Source: an uncultured Pseudomonadota bacterium (GTDB taxonomy: Bacteria; Pseudomonadota; Gammaproteobacteria; Methylococcales; Methylomonadaceae). Taken from it: a stretch of 44,454 nt of DNA. Location: contig CAIQWF010000215.1 of NCBI GenBank assembly GCA_903875455.1, forward strand, positions 1-44,454. The letters are read 5' to 3'. The notes under the pieces were generated by a model. That model did no database searches and was not told the origin of the DNA. It saw only the letters and a list, made by a program, of their open reading frames with translations. Numbering within the stretch: the stretch's first letter is position 1; each line of letters starts with the position of its first letter. The position numbers and the translations under genes were made by a program. This document shows, one piece after another, positions 19,026 through 28,496 of this stretch.

Positions 19026-20905
19026 TTAAAAATAAAACTGCCAGGCGAGTTGCGCATTAAAAGCGCCATGGTCAAACTCGTTACTACGGCCTAAGTTTAA
19101 AACCAAAGCTTGCGAGTTGGAGACAGTAAAGCGCTGGGTTAGGGCATAGCTGTAACTAAAATGACTGAGGCCTTGCAGATATTCCCAAACTGAAGCTTCT
19201 GCTCCAATCCGCCAGCGCGTAGAAAAATCATGTTGAGCAAATAACGATGCCCCAAACCCTACGGCGGTAGCTTGATGAAATCTATCGCTAAATAACAGAG
19301 CTGCCAAAGCGGAAACGGATAACAGACTTTGTGCATCAACGTGGTAGCTTAATCCCACTCCTGCTTTGATTCCGCCGACTAAAGAGCGTTGCTTATCGGG
19401 AAAACGCTGCCGGTTAATCCCTATATCCACTTGCCAGGAAAAGGGGCTGATAAAATTGTTTCTCGCTGGCATGGAGTTAATATTGATAATACCCAGACTT
19501 TCCAACTGAAAATGCTGTTGCTGCGGGTAATAGCGCAGCACGGGTTTGAAAAACTCCACCTGCGCTCCTTGATTAAATCCGGCATTGGGGTCATATAAAT
19601 CATGATACGACCAGCGATAGGCGATTTGAGTATATGCTGCGATGCCATCGTAACCGCCGACAAGTTGTACACGATTTCCGGCATGACCTTGATCAGGTCT
19701 GAAGCTGGGAGCGGCAACTGTTTCTGTTTCAAGTGTCGGTAGCTGGCTGCGAGTGGTTAATAAAGAGTAAGCCAGTTTGCCGTCAATTGGCTGCTTGCGT
19801 TTGATTTTGTCGGCGTTTAAATAAGATAAATAGGCAAAAGCCAGTTCCAGGGTTTGGGCCTGTTTGGCAACAGGAAGGGATTTAACTGCCGGAGCATCCG
19901 CCGTTATTTCAGCTTTTGCCAAGCCTTTGGAAATCGCTTGTTGCGACTCGTCTAATGCTCGTGCTTTCGTTGCCACCTGGGTTGCCAATGCCGGGCGATA
20001 ATGCACTTTTTTTAATAACCCCGGTACAGAAACAACGGCACGAACAGTATCCGCCGGAATTGCATCCCAGTTAAACTGTTCGGCGAGATGCAAGTCAGGG
20101 CGTGCTGTTTCCAGCAAAGCTAACAGCTGATAGGAGCAGTTTTTGTTGATGAAGTAATAGTCAAAATGCGCCGATTTTATTTCCCACAAATGTAGCAATA
20201 ACTGTTGTTGTTCGGCAGCGGAAAAATTCAGCGAGTATTCCCACAAATCCCGGCTTTCCAAATCGGCATATTCTTTCAACAGCACATAATAGGGCGCGAG
20301 AGAATATTGTCCTTGATAGCCGCCAAACAAGCCTTTCAGCGCGAAAGTTATGCCGCGCTCCTGTGCTGTGGTAACGGCATAATTCACCGTCCATGCCATT
20401 AAATCGCTGTTTTCACCGTTTTGGGAGTCCAAACGTAAAAAGCTGTGTCCAAACATGGAGGCAGGATTGTTTAGATAGGCGACTGGAAAAACCAGGGTAA
20501 TACCGGTAACAGCCAGGTTTTTCAGCCAGTTGTGCAGTTTTTCGCAGCGATGTTCAGGCAGATATTTTTGAGATTTAGCTGTTGTTGCAACCAGCTGAAA
20601 CGTGCCGGGAAACGACATTGCGGCGAATTGTCGTCATCGTTTGAGGTTTGCAAAAAAGCGGCGAGTGTGGCGTTTAATTCCGCCTGTTTGTGTTCTGCGC
20701 CATCGGGGTGAAAAAAGAAGTTTTTATCGGTGATTAAGCTGTCCGGCTGATAATGCAGCAGGACTTGCCATTGTTGATGCTCAGCGAGCTTTAATTGTTG
20801 GGCTTGTTGTTGAACCCTGGCTAAGGTGTTGAAATCTGCCTTAGCAGTTTGAGTGGTTAATAAACAGCCGGCAATGACAATAATGAGGCGATGGTTACTT
20901 ATCAA
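19026..20905 (-). pseudogene. Lnb/DUF4105 N-terminal domain protein with a one-base frameshift
   Basis: Two overlapping frames form one gene. The first (from ATG 20905, MISNHRLIIV) has a signal peptide ending near TAKA/D and then the start of the protein. The second carries PEHRCEKLHNWL, FPVAYLNNPASMFGHSFLR and FINKNCSYQLL, the core of the Lnb periplasmic (DUF4105) domain, followed by a C-terminal beta-rich part ending QLAWQFYF. The frames meet at a run of five T's on the plus strand (20565-20569): one more base would give a continuous frame of 626 residues, and the length then divides by three. It is a sequencing error or a recent inactivating mutation. Family role is not well established, a lipoprotein-related envelope function being suspected. 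Confidence 0.78.
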
Positions 20906-21109
20906 AGGCTACTCTGCTAATGCGCCATATAACGGGGATTCAAGTGCTGTATTTTTCTGCTTGACTGTAGGGAGTCCAAAATAAATTTGTTACGGTGACT
21001 TAATCACTGAGAAAGACTGTTAAATCTTTTAGCATAGATGTCGGCGTTAATGCCTCGCAGCATTGCGGGGCTGATTAACGACTTTCCGACACTCAATGAG
21101 GATAACAGC

Positions 21110-21313
21110 ATGTTAGATTTTATATTAAGTATTTTTTCTGCCGTTTTAGGTATGAACATGAAAGACCCGCACGACATCCCTTTCGCTTTGCCTTTAGTGA
21201 TGGCGAGCGTGACTGGATTAATCATTGGCTTTACCATTTTAAGTTTTATTGGCAATGAAAACCGTGAAGATAGAAAAAAGCTGCAAAACTCTTCTGATGA
21301 GTCAAAGAATTAA
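21110..21313 (+). CDS. small inner-membrane protein, unknown function
   Basis: ATG at 21110 follows a GAGGA ribosome site by 8 bp and gives 67 residues (MLDFILSIFSAVLGMNMKDP). The longer open frame from 21038 lacks a site and is not used. One amphipathic segment (1-16) and one clear transmembrane helix (about 29-48, F-A-L-P-L-V-M-A-S-V-T-G-L-I-I-G-F-T), then a charged tail (NENREDRKK). It ends 4 bp inside the convergent Crp/Fnr gene, so their 3' ends overlap. I do not recognise a family. Confidence 0.55.
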   Translation: MLDFILSIFSAVLGMNMKDPHDIPFALPLVMASVTGLIIGFTILSFIGNENREDRKKLQNSSDESKN

Positions 21314-21969
21314 ACCGCTAATTGTTTTAGCGCATTGACATTGGCAATTTCTATTACGCCGCGATTTAAAAGTAGCCAGCCTTGTTTTTCAAAGTATTTT
21401 AAGTGTCTTGAAACCACTTCACGAGCTGTCCCCAGTTCAGCGGCCAGCTCATGGTGGGTGATGCTAAGCGTTGTCTTATTATAAGACAGAAGTAATTTAA
21501 CCAAACGGACATCAATTGCACCAAACACTACATCTTCCATTCTGGCAATCACCGCTGCCAGACGGTTGGCAAAATTCTTGAAGACAAATTCGCGAAAAAA
21601 AGCCGATTGCTCCAGGCAACGATGAAAAGCAATCCCGGAGATAGAAAATGCTAAAACTTCAGATTCTGTTATCCCTTCAGCCGGATAGCAATTTCCACCC
21701 AGCAAGCATGAGGTAGTTAATACACAGGAGTCGCCGGAGCAGACATGGTAAAGCAGAATTTCCCGGCCAGAATCTGAAATGAGCTGGGTTTTTATCCGGC
21801 CTTCCAGCATTAGCAGGTAATTTTCACATGAACAACCGGGATAAAAAACCTGTTTGCCAGCGGGAATATGCAGTAAATGCGCAGATGCCATCAAGCTGTT
21901 TATGGCGGCGTCATGACTTGTGATAAATTCAGGAAAATATCGCTGCCATAATTGTTGTTGTGTCTGCAT
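21310..21969 (-). CDS. Crp/Fnr-family regulator with a cysteine cluster
   Basis: The 219-residue protein has the cyclic-nucleotide-binding-like N-terminal barrel (to about 130), a dimer helix (about 125-145) and a helix-turn-helix (about 170-200, L-S-I-T-H-H-E-L-A-A-E-L-G-T-A-R-E-V-V-S-R-H). The R-E-V-V-S-R-H helix reads DNA. Six cysteines crowd the barrel (C46, C48, C77, C82, C88, C94), an unusual pattern for a cAMP sensor but common in redox-sensing members that bind iron-sulfur clusters or form disulfides. The C-S-x(3)-C-V-L-T-T-S-C-L-L motif is the most diagnostic part. Target genes and signal unknown; a redox role is suggested. Confidence 0.86.
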   Translation of the reverse strand: MQTQQQLWQRYFPEFITSHDAAINSLMASAHLLHIPAGKQVFYPGCSCENYLLMLEGRIKTQLISDSGREILLYHVCSGDSCVLTTSCLLGGNCYPAEGITESEVLAFSISGIAFHRCLEQSAFFREFVFKNFANRLAAVIARMEDVVFGAIDVRLVKLLLSYNKTTLSITHHELAAELGTAREVVSRHLKYFEKQGWLLLNRGVIEIANVNALKQLAV

Positions 21970-22043
21970 CGTGTTGTTCTTTATTGTTGAGTGAAATTAT
22001 TTTTTTCTTATTCAACCTGCAAAATTTGGATTTATGCTGTTAC

Positions 22044-22943
22044 TCATTTTCCCAAACTTTGCCGCAAAGCACCATCCAGGTCAGGATAGTGAAACTTAAA
22101 ACCCTGAGCCAACAAGCGCTGCGGCAAAACCCGCTGACTACCCAGCACCAGATCCGACATTTCTCCCAGCAAGGCTTTTAACAACCAGGCTGGCACTGGC
22201 AACAATGCAGGCCGCTTCAAACAGTGTGCCAATGCTTGAGTAAATTCCGCATTCGTCACCGGATTAGGCGCAGTGGCATTGTAAGCACCCTGCATAGAGT
22301 TATCCGCCATCATTTGCTGGACAATCCTGATCCAGTCTTCACGATGTATCCACGACATCCACTGCAAACCATTCCCCAGGCATCCGCCCAACCCCAGTTG
22401 AAACGGCAACAGCATTCTCTTGAGCAAACCGCCGCCATTCGCCAGCACCAAACCGGTACGGATTAAGCACACCCGCAGCCCAAATTGCTCGGCTTTCATC
22501 GCCTCACCTTCCCAGTCAGCACACAATTGCTGGGAAAAATCAGGTACGGTCGCGGCTTGTTCATCTAGCGGTGTATCGCCCTGATTCCCATAATAACCAA
22601 TTGCCGAACCACTGATTAACAGCTTCGGCTTTACGGTCATTTTGTCGATAGCCTGCAATAATTCCCCGGTCAAATTAATTCGACTGGCTCGAATCAATTG
22701 TTTTCGTGCTTCAGTCCAACGGCTATCAAAAATCCCTGCCCCAGCCAGATTCACAATTACGTCAAAATAATCATCGGCTTGCAAACTGTTAAGACTGCCT
22801 AATGCTTTAACTTTTGCCCCGCAAATCGCTGCTACATTTTCAGGACTACGACTTAATACCGTCACATCTTCCTCTGCTGCGACCAGATGTTTAGCCAATG
22901 CACTGCCGATAAAACCGGTGCCGCCGGTGATAAGAATTTTCAT
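22044..22943 (-). CDS. TIGR01777-family NAD(P)-binding epimerase, YfcH-like
   Basis: The 299-residue protein has the short-chain epimerase Rossmann start MKILITGGTGFIGSALAKHL, an S-G-S-A-I-G-Y-Y-G active-site-like segment, an H-R-E-D-W motif and a C-terminal DUF1731 region (L-G-S-Q-R-V-L-P). These match the E. coli YfcH/TIGR01777 family, whose substrate is unknown. It is monocistronic on the minus strand with 161 bp upstream. Confidence 0.9.
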   Translation of the reverse strand: MKILITGGTGFIGSALAKHLVAAEEDVTVLSRSPENVAAICGAKVKALGSLNSLQADDYFDVIVNLAGAGIFDSRWTEARKQLIRASRINLTGELLQAIDKMTVKPKLLISGSAIGYYGNQGDTPLDEQAATVPDFSQQLCADWEGEAMKAEQFGLRVCLIRTGLVLANGGGLLKRMLLPFQLGLGGCLGNGLQWMSWIHREDWIRIVQQMMADNSMQGAYNATAPNPVTNAEFTQALAHCLKRPALLPVPAWLLKALLGEMSDLVLGSQRVLPQRLLAQGFKFHYPDLDGALRQSLGK

Positions 22944-23104
22944 GGTTTTACCTCTTGTTCAGGAAAAATGAATTGGTCATTTGCAAATTGCAAAATTTTA
23001 GTTCTGGCGAAAACTGTTGAAATTGTTGTCTTGCGCATTTTGCCTATGCAAACTGGCTATGATGGCTGTCGTGAACAATTCAAAAGCATGAGCTTGCCTG
23101 ATGT

Positions 23105-25252
23105 TTAGTTTCGCCGCCAGTGATGATAGGATTTAAGTAAATTCAAGATGATTTTAGGTTGATGATGAGTTCGCCATACCCCGGCAACCTGCTTGTTTGC
23201 TTCGGCCAAGGTCGGATAAATATGAATTGTGCTTAAAACCTTATTCAATCCCAATCGATGTTTCATTGCCAAGACAAACTCTGCAATTAAATCCCCAGCA
23301 TGTTCACCGACAATCGTCACTCCCAGAATTTTGTCGCTATCGGGGACAGTCAAAACCTTTACAAAACCGGATAAATCTCCATCTACAATAGCTCTGTCTA
23401 ATTCGGAAAGCTGAAACAGGCTGACTTCATAGCTAATTCCCTGCTGCTTTGCTTCCTGTTCATTCAAGCCAACCCTGGCCACTTCAGGGTCAGTAAAGGT
23501 TGCCCAGGGAATGACAGAATTATCGGTACGAAATTTTTTAAACCCGCCAAACAAGCCATTTACTGTGGCATACCAGGCTTGATGGGCTGCGGTGTGGGTG
23601 AATTGAGACAAGCCTGTCACATCGCCAACTGCATAAATATTGGGATAATTGGTTGCCTGAAACTCATCAACTGCCAAAGTTTGGCGCGGCGATAATTCAA
23701 TTCCTAATTCTTCCACGCCATAACCTGCAACATTTGCAATCCGTCCAATTGCGATTAAAACCTGCTCAAATTCAATTCGTACCTCTTGCTTTTGATATTC
23801 TGCCAGCAAAATTTTCTGCCCATTTTCGATGACGAATTCTTTTGCTATATGCTCCAAGCGTAAATCAATGCTTTCGGTTCGGAATTTTTCTGCCACTATC
23901 GCAGAAACATCGGCATCTTCACGAATTAACAGGCGGTTTGCTATTTCCACTAAGGTAACTTTTATCCCTAATCTGGCAAAAGCCTGTGACAGTTCGCAAC
24001 CAATCGGGCCGCCACCTAACACTAATAAAGACTGTGGTTTGTTGCGTAAATTCCAAATCGTTTCCGAAGTGAAATAAGCGATATTTTCCAGGCCCGGAAT
24101 CTTTGGCACAAAGGGTTTGGCACCTGCGGCAATCACAATCGCCCGGCTGCTAATAAACTTTGTTTCTGTGGCCGTTTTCACTTCCACCAGCCAGGGGGAG
24201 ACAAGTTTTGCCTCGCCTGTTATCACTTCCACGCCGAGTTGGTTATAGCGCTCAATTGAATCATGTGGTGCAATTTGCCTGATAATGTTTTGCACACGCT
24301 CCATGACTTCTGCGAATTCAAACTCAGGATGAATCGTTTTCAGTCCAAATTCCTCAGCCCGTTTAAATAAAGAAACTATTTTGCTGGACTTGAGTAACGC
24401 TTTTGATGGTACACAACCGGTGTTAAGGCAATCACCGCCCATAATGTGTTTTTCAATCAAAGTCACTTTGGCTTTTGTCGCGGCGGCGATGTAAGCACTG
24501 ACCAAACCACCTGCGCCTGCACCAATCACTAACAAATTGTTGTCAAACTTTTTCGGTTTACTCCAACGTTTATAAATCCGTGCGGCCTGGATTGCATCAA
24601 CAATTTTTTTCGCAAGTAATGGAAAAACACCTAATAATGCGAAAGAAAACAATAAAACGGGCGAGAAAATATCAGACAGCGAAGTAATTTTCCCCAATTG
24701 TGTTCCGGCATTCACATACATCACAGTACCTGCCAACATACCAAGCTGACTGACCCAGAAAAAGGTTTTAGGATTAATGGCGGTCAACCCCATCAGCAGA
24801 TTAATCATAAAAAAAGGTACGATGGGAACCAGACGCAAGGTGAACAGATAAAAAATTCCGTTTTTAGCCAAGCCTGCGTTGATGATTTTCAACCGGTCGG
24901 CGAATTTACGCTCGACGATGTCCCGAAACAAAAAACGTGCCGCTAAAAAAGCCCCGGTCGCGCCGATAGTTGAGGCAATTGAAACCGTGACAACTCCCCA
25001 GCCCAAGCCAAAAATTGCGCCTCCGGCCAGACCTAAAACAGTTGCGCCGGGTAAGGATAAGGCCGTAACAACGATGTAAATCAACATGAACAGCACTAAT
25101 GCCAAAACAGGATTGTGCTGATAATAGCTTTGAATTGCTTGTTGTTTGGATTTTAAGACATCCAGGGTTAAGTATTGATGGAAATCGAGAATAAAAAACA
25201 GGCTGATGAGAATAGCAACACTGCTTAGCAGGCTGAGTCGTGAAAGTTTCAT
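23105..25252 (-). CDS. TVP38/TMEM64 membrane domain fused to a mercuric-reductase-like flavoprotein
   Basis: The 715-residue protein starts with a membrane domain (about 1-215, including LPGATVLGLAGGAIFG and L-R-L-V-P-I-V-P-F) of the TVP38/TMEM64/DedA-like family. A class I pyridine nucleotide-disulfide oxidoreductase follows: FAD motif GAGAGG (244-249), redox pair in GDCLNTGCVPSK (Cys275, Cys280), NAD site GGGPIGCE, YAVGDV, and I-H-I-Y-P-T-L-A-E near the end where lipoamide dehydrogenase has HPT. The fusion is known in several bacteria, and links a membrane transport or scramblase-like part to a disulfide reductase. The substrate is unknown. Start is the ATG at 25252. It stands 68 bp downstream of nadB on the same strand. 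Confidence 0.9.
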   Translation of the reverse strand: MKLSRLSLLSSVAILISLFFILDFHQYLTLDVLKSKQQAIQSYYQHNPVLALVLFMLIYIVVTALSLPGATVLGLAGGAIFGLGWGVVTVSIASTIGATGAFLAARFLFRDIVERKFADRLKIINAGLAKNGIFYLFTLRLVPIVPFFMINLLMGLTAINPKTFFWVSQLGMLAGTVMYVNAGTQLGKITSLSDIFSPVLLFSFALLGVFPLLAKKIVDAIQAARIYKRWSKPKKFDNNLLVIGAGAGGLVSAYIAAATKAKVTLIEKHIMGGDCLNTGCVPSKALLKSSKIVSLFKRAEEFGLKTIHPEFEFAEVMERVQNIIRQIAPHDSIERYNQLGVEVITGEAKLVSPWLVEVKTATETKFISSRAIVIAAGAKPFVPKIPGLENIAYFTSETIWNLRNKPQSLLVLGGGPIGCELSQAFARLGIKVTLVEIANRLLIREDADVSAIVAEKFRTESIDLRLEHIAKEFVIENGQKILLAEYQKQEVRIEFEQVLIAIGRIANVAGYGVEELGIELSPRQTLAVDEFQATNYPNIYAVGDVTGLSQFTHTAAHQAWYATVNGLFGGFKKFRTDNSVIPWATFTDPEVARVGLNEQEAKQQGISYEVSLFQLSELDRAIVDGDLSGFVKVLTVPDSDKILGVTIVGEHAGDLIAEFVLAMKHRLGLNKVLSTIHIYPTLAEANKQVAGVWRTHHQPKIILNLLKSYHHWRRN

Positions 25253-25320
25253 AATGGCATTTCCAGGCTAGTTGATAATCTCAAGAAACCTCACGCTATC
25301 TGCATCAGCACCTTGTTGAT

Positions 25321-26970
25321 TTAAAGCTCAAACTCGTCAAATTTTAATGCGTAAGCGGGTTTAAATTTTTCCGGCGTTAAAATGGTATTTTGCGCTGGCT
25401 GGCTGTTATCAAGCTCAGGATAATCCTGGGTGTAATGCAAGCCGCGACTTTCTTTACGCTGTTGGGCGCAACGCACGATTAATTCTGCGACAATCACCAG
25501 GTTTCGCAGTTCCAGCAAATCGCTGGTGACACGGAAGTTGCCATAATATTCAGAAATTTCCTCTTTCAGCAGCTCCAGTCTGCGCATGGCACGGCTTAAG
25601 CGTTTATTGGTGCGGACAATGCCAACGTAGTCCCACATAAAGCGGCGCAATTCATCCCAGTTATGGGAAACCACAACTTCCTCGTCAGAGTCAATGACCT
25701 GCGACTCATCCCACTCCGGGATATTTATCTTGGTATCCGGCAAAGTTGGCAGATTTTTCAAAATATCCTGTGCCGCGCGTTCGGCAAATACCAGACATTC
25801 CAGCAAAGAATTGCTTGCCATGCGGTTGGCGCCATGCAAGCCTGTGCAAGCGACTTCACCGATGGCATACAGTCTTGGAATGTCGGTGCGGGCATAACTG
25901 TCAACCAAAACACCACCGCAAGTGTAATGCGCTGCCGGAACCACCGGGATTGGCTGGCTGGTAATATCTATGCCAAATGTTAAGCATTGCTGATAAATGG
26001 TTGGAAAATGTTCACGAACAAACTCGGCTGGTTTATGGCTAATATCGAGATAAACACAATCAACGCCGTGTGTTTTCATTTCATTGTCAATCGCTCTGGC
26101 GACAATATCGCGCGGAGCCAGTTCCTCTCGTGCATCATATCGTTGCATAAAAGAGCGGCCATCGGGCAGACGTAATTTTGCGCCTTCACCCCTTACTGCT
26201 TCGCTAATCAGAAATGATCGGGCATTTGGATGATAAAGACAGGTTGGGTGAAACTGCATAAACTCCATATTGCTGATTCGACAGCCCGCCCGCCAGGCCA
26301 GAGCAATTCCGTCGCCGGTTGCAATATGCGGATTGGTCGAATACAAATAGACTTTGCTGGCTCCACCTGTTGCCAGAACCACAATTTTGGCGGACATCGC
26401 TTTAACAACATGATTTTCCGTATCCAGAACATAGGCACCAACAACTTCACAGCCTGATTGCCCTAGCTTGTTTGCGGTGATTAAGTCGATAACGTTGTGA
26501 TTTTCCAGCAGGTTGATACTTGGGTGCTCTTTGGCGCGATTGATGAGTGACAATGAAACGGCTTTTCCTGTCGCATCGGTAGCATGAACAATACGTCTGT
26601 GTGAATGCCCGCCTTCACGATTCAAATGCAAGTGTTTTTCACCGCTGGCGGTCTGCTCCTCAGTAAACTCCACCCCCTGAGAACGTAACCAGTCAATACT
26701 TTTTTTCCCATAAGAAACGGTAAGCCTGACAATATCGGTATTACACAGACCTGCCCCCGCATTGAGTGTATCTTCGATATGCGACTCGATGGAGTCTTCT
26801 TTATCAAGCACAGCGGAAATCCCGCCCTGAGCATAGAAAGTACTGCCTTCGGTGAGTTCAAATTTGGATAAAACCGCAATATTGGCGTAATCAGCTAATT
26901 TAAGTGCCAGGGTTAAACCTGCACCACCGCTGCCTATAATCAGGACATCATAAGGTTTAGAGTTGGACAT
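25321..26970 (-). CDS. nadB: L-aspartate oxidase
   Basis: The 549-residue FAD enzyme oxidises L-aspartate to iminoaspartate, first step of de novo NAD synthesis; iminoaspartate then goes to NadA. The FAD-binding [11 protein letters not shown] near residue 12, [19 protein letters not shown] and [16 protein letters not shown] are all present at the usual length. The gene has its own 317-bp intergenic upstream region; nadA and nadC are not in the window. Start is ATG at 26970. Confidence 0.95.
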   Translation of the reverse strand: MSNSKPYDVLIIGSGGAGLTLALKLADYANIAVLSKFELTEGSTFYAQGGISAVLDKEDSIESHIEDTLNAGAGLCNTDIVRLTVSYGKKSIDWLRSQGVEFTEEQTASGEKHLHLNREGGHSHRRIVHATDATGKAVSLSLINRAKEHPSINLLENHNVIDLITANKLGQSGCEVVGAYVLDTENHVVKAMSAKIVVLATGGASKVYLYSTNPHIATGDGIALAWRAGCRISNMEFMQFHPTCLYHPNARSFLISEAVRGEGAKLRLPDGRSFMQRYDAREELAPRDIVARAIDNEMKTHGVDCVYLDISHKPAEFVREHFPTIYQQCLTFGIDITSQPIPVVPAAHYTCGGVLVDSYARTDIPRLYAIGEVACTGLHGANRMASNSLLECLVFAERAAQDILKNLPTLPDTKINIPEWDESQVIDSDEEVVVSHNWDELRRFMWDYVGIVRTNKRLSRAMRRLELLKEEISEYYGNFRVTSDLLELRNLVIVAELIVRCAQQRKESRGLHYTQDYPELDNSQPAQNTILTPEKFKPAYALKFDEFEL

Positions 26971-27287
26971 GATTTAAATACATTGAGTGAATTGCAAACA
27001 ATAAACACGCTAAACTTCCCAAAGATATTTTCGGGTATTTTTAAAGGGCTGTAACCTGTAAATCTGTCGCCCTTTCACGGCCTGTAACTAAATCTGCTTC
27101 AGAATGAAGTTTCTGAAAATTTTAGCTTAATTGCCTATGTGGTTATTTTAAGGTAGCCTTATTTATCCATAGAAGATAATAAGGTCTTGGAACGATAGCA
27201 TATTTTTTGAGTTCAGAGAATTTATGCAATTTATTTGAATAAAGATTTTTTTTAAGATATTCCAAAAATAAAAAACAGAGAAAAAAT
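26971..27287. other. 317-bp intergenic region between nadB and the htrA-like gene
   Basis: The two genes point away from each other, so this region must hold both promoters. One hairpin is evident: AAAGGGC (27041-27047) with GCCCTTT (from 27070), loop about 22 bases. The motif CTGTAAC recurs twice, at about 27047 and 27084. No clear sigma-70 pair or open frame stands out. It is AT-rich from 27130 on. Confidence 0.6.
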
Positions 27288-28298
27288 GTGAAGCAGAAGA
27301 TTATAGTTTTTTTATGTTGTCAGATTTTACCATTACTAAGCCAACTGAGTTATGCAGGCGGATTGCTTGATGTTTCGGCAATAGTTAAAGTAAATGCCGA
27401 TGCTGTGGTTGCTGTTATTACTCCCAAAAACTTAGCTATGGAAGCAGAGTTTTCAGCAAATACCAGTGCGGCTGCATCAAGATATGTTTTAGGGACAGGT
27501 TTCATTATTTCGGAAGATGGTTATGTACTGACAAATTCGCATGTCATTGAAAATCAAAGTCAAAGTCAAATCAAAATTAAATTCAGGAATGAGCAAGAGT
27601 TGCCGGCAACTTTGGTTGGTATTGATATGCCAACTGATATAGCCTTGCTAAAAATCAGTAGTTCTGGATTGCCAAAAGTAAAAATTGGCTCATCTAAAGC
27701 GCTGGAAATTGGCCAACCTGTTATCGCAATTGGTTGGCCGTTTGGTTTGGGGCAATCAGTAACAACAGGGATAGTGAGTGCAAAAGAGTTGCTTGTTCCC
27801 CTGAAAGGCAATATTCCCTTTATCCAAACAGATGCCGTGTTAAATGAAGGCAACTCAGGCGGGCCTCTTTTAGACGCGCAAGGTGGAGTAGTTGGGGTTA
27901 ATTCATGGATTTATAGCAATACCGGGAGATATCAGGGAATGTCTTTTGCCATACCTATTGAATTAGCGATGAATGTGGCGGAACAACTTAAAAAATCCCC
28001 TAAAATTTTTCACGGTTGGCTGGGGATAAAAACAGAAGATGCCTCGTTCTCTGCTCCCGAACGGTATGGCGCATTAATTTTAAGTTTTGCCCCTGCCAGT
28101 CCGGCACGCGATGCAGGGCTTAAAGTGGGAGATATTGTGGTGGCTTTTAACCAGAAAACAGTCGAAAGCTCTGCCGACTTGACCGCTAAAGTAAAAGGAA
28201 CACCAGCCGATACCCTGGTGGTTCTTGAAGTTATCAGGCAGGGGGAAAGGCGGCTGATTAAAGTAAAAACTAGCAGTGATTCAAAAAGTTACTTATAA
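27288..28298 (+). CDS. trypsin-like serine protease with PDZ domain, HtrA/Deg type
   Basis: GTG at 27288 (AGAGA site upstream) gives a 336-residue protein with signal peptide MKQKIIVFLCCQILPLLSQL ending near SYA/G. The catalytic triad is visible: His85 (LTNSHVI), Asp117 (MPTDIALLK) and Ser200 (NEGNSGGPL). A single PDZ domain follows (about 245-330, S-P-A-R-D-A-G-L-K-V-G-D-I-V-V-A). It acts in the periplasm on misfolded proteins, or as a processing protease in which the PDZ domain selects substrates. One PDZ rather than two makes it DegS-like, but the cleavable signal is DegP-like. It precedes the chemosensory genes by 199 bp, probably in a separate transcript. Confidence 0.9.
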   Translation: MKQKIIVFLCCQILPLLSQLSYAGGLLDVSAIVKVNADAVVAVITPKNLAMEAEFSANTSAAASRYVLGTGFIISEDGYVLTNSHVIENQSQSQIKIKFRNEQELPATLVGIDMPTDIALLKISSSGLPKVKIGSSKALEIGQPVIAIGWPFGLGQSVTTGIVSAKELLVPLKGNIPFIQTDAVLNEGNSGGPLLDAQGGVVGVNSWIYSNTGRYQGMSFAIPIELAMNVAEQLKKSPKIFHGWLGIKTEDASFSAPERYGALILSFAPASPARDAGLKVGDIVVAFNQKTVESSADLTAKVKGTPADTLVVLEVIRQGERRLIKVKTSSDSKSYL

Positions 28299-28496
28299 GA
28301 TATAGAAGCTTGTGTTTATGGAATTATTTTGGACTGGACTCTATTTTAAAAATGTCAGTCTTTCTTTTAAGGAGAAAAAGTAAATCTTAACGGTTTTTTA
28401 ACTATAATACAGTTACACCCTGTAAGTTTGGATTTACTTGGAAATCAGAAATATGTTGGAATATTGTTTTTCATTAAGGCAAGGGGAGATTTCTTA

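Noticed and set aside
20565-20569. Programmed -1 ribosomal frameshift in the Lnb/DUF4105 gene
   Set aside because: The site C-AAAAA-T does not fit a canonical X-XXY-YYZ slippery heptamer and no downstream stem was seen; an indel is simpler.
22887-23108. Plus-strand open frame of 73 codons before yfcH
   Set aside because: No ribosome site or full domain; only a short antitoxin-like stretch was noted separately.
27041-27076. AAAGGGC/GCCCTTT hairpin upstream of the htrA-like gene as a riboswitch or terminator
   Set aside because: No T run follows and no known riboswitch core was recognised; the stem is only 7 bp.
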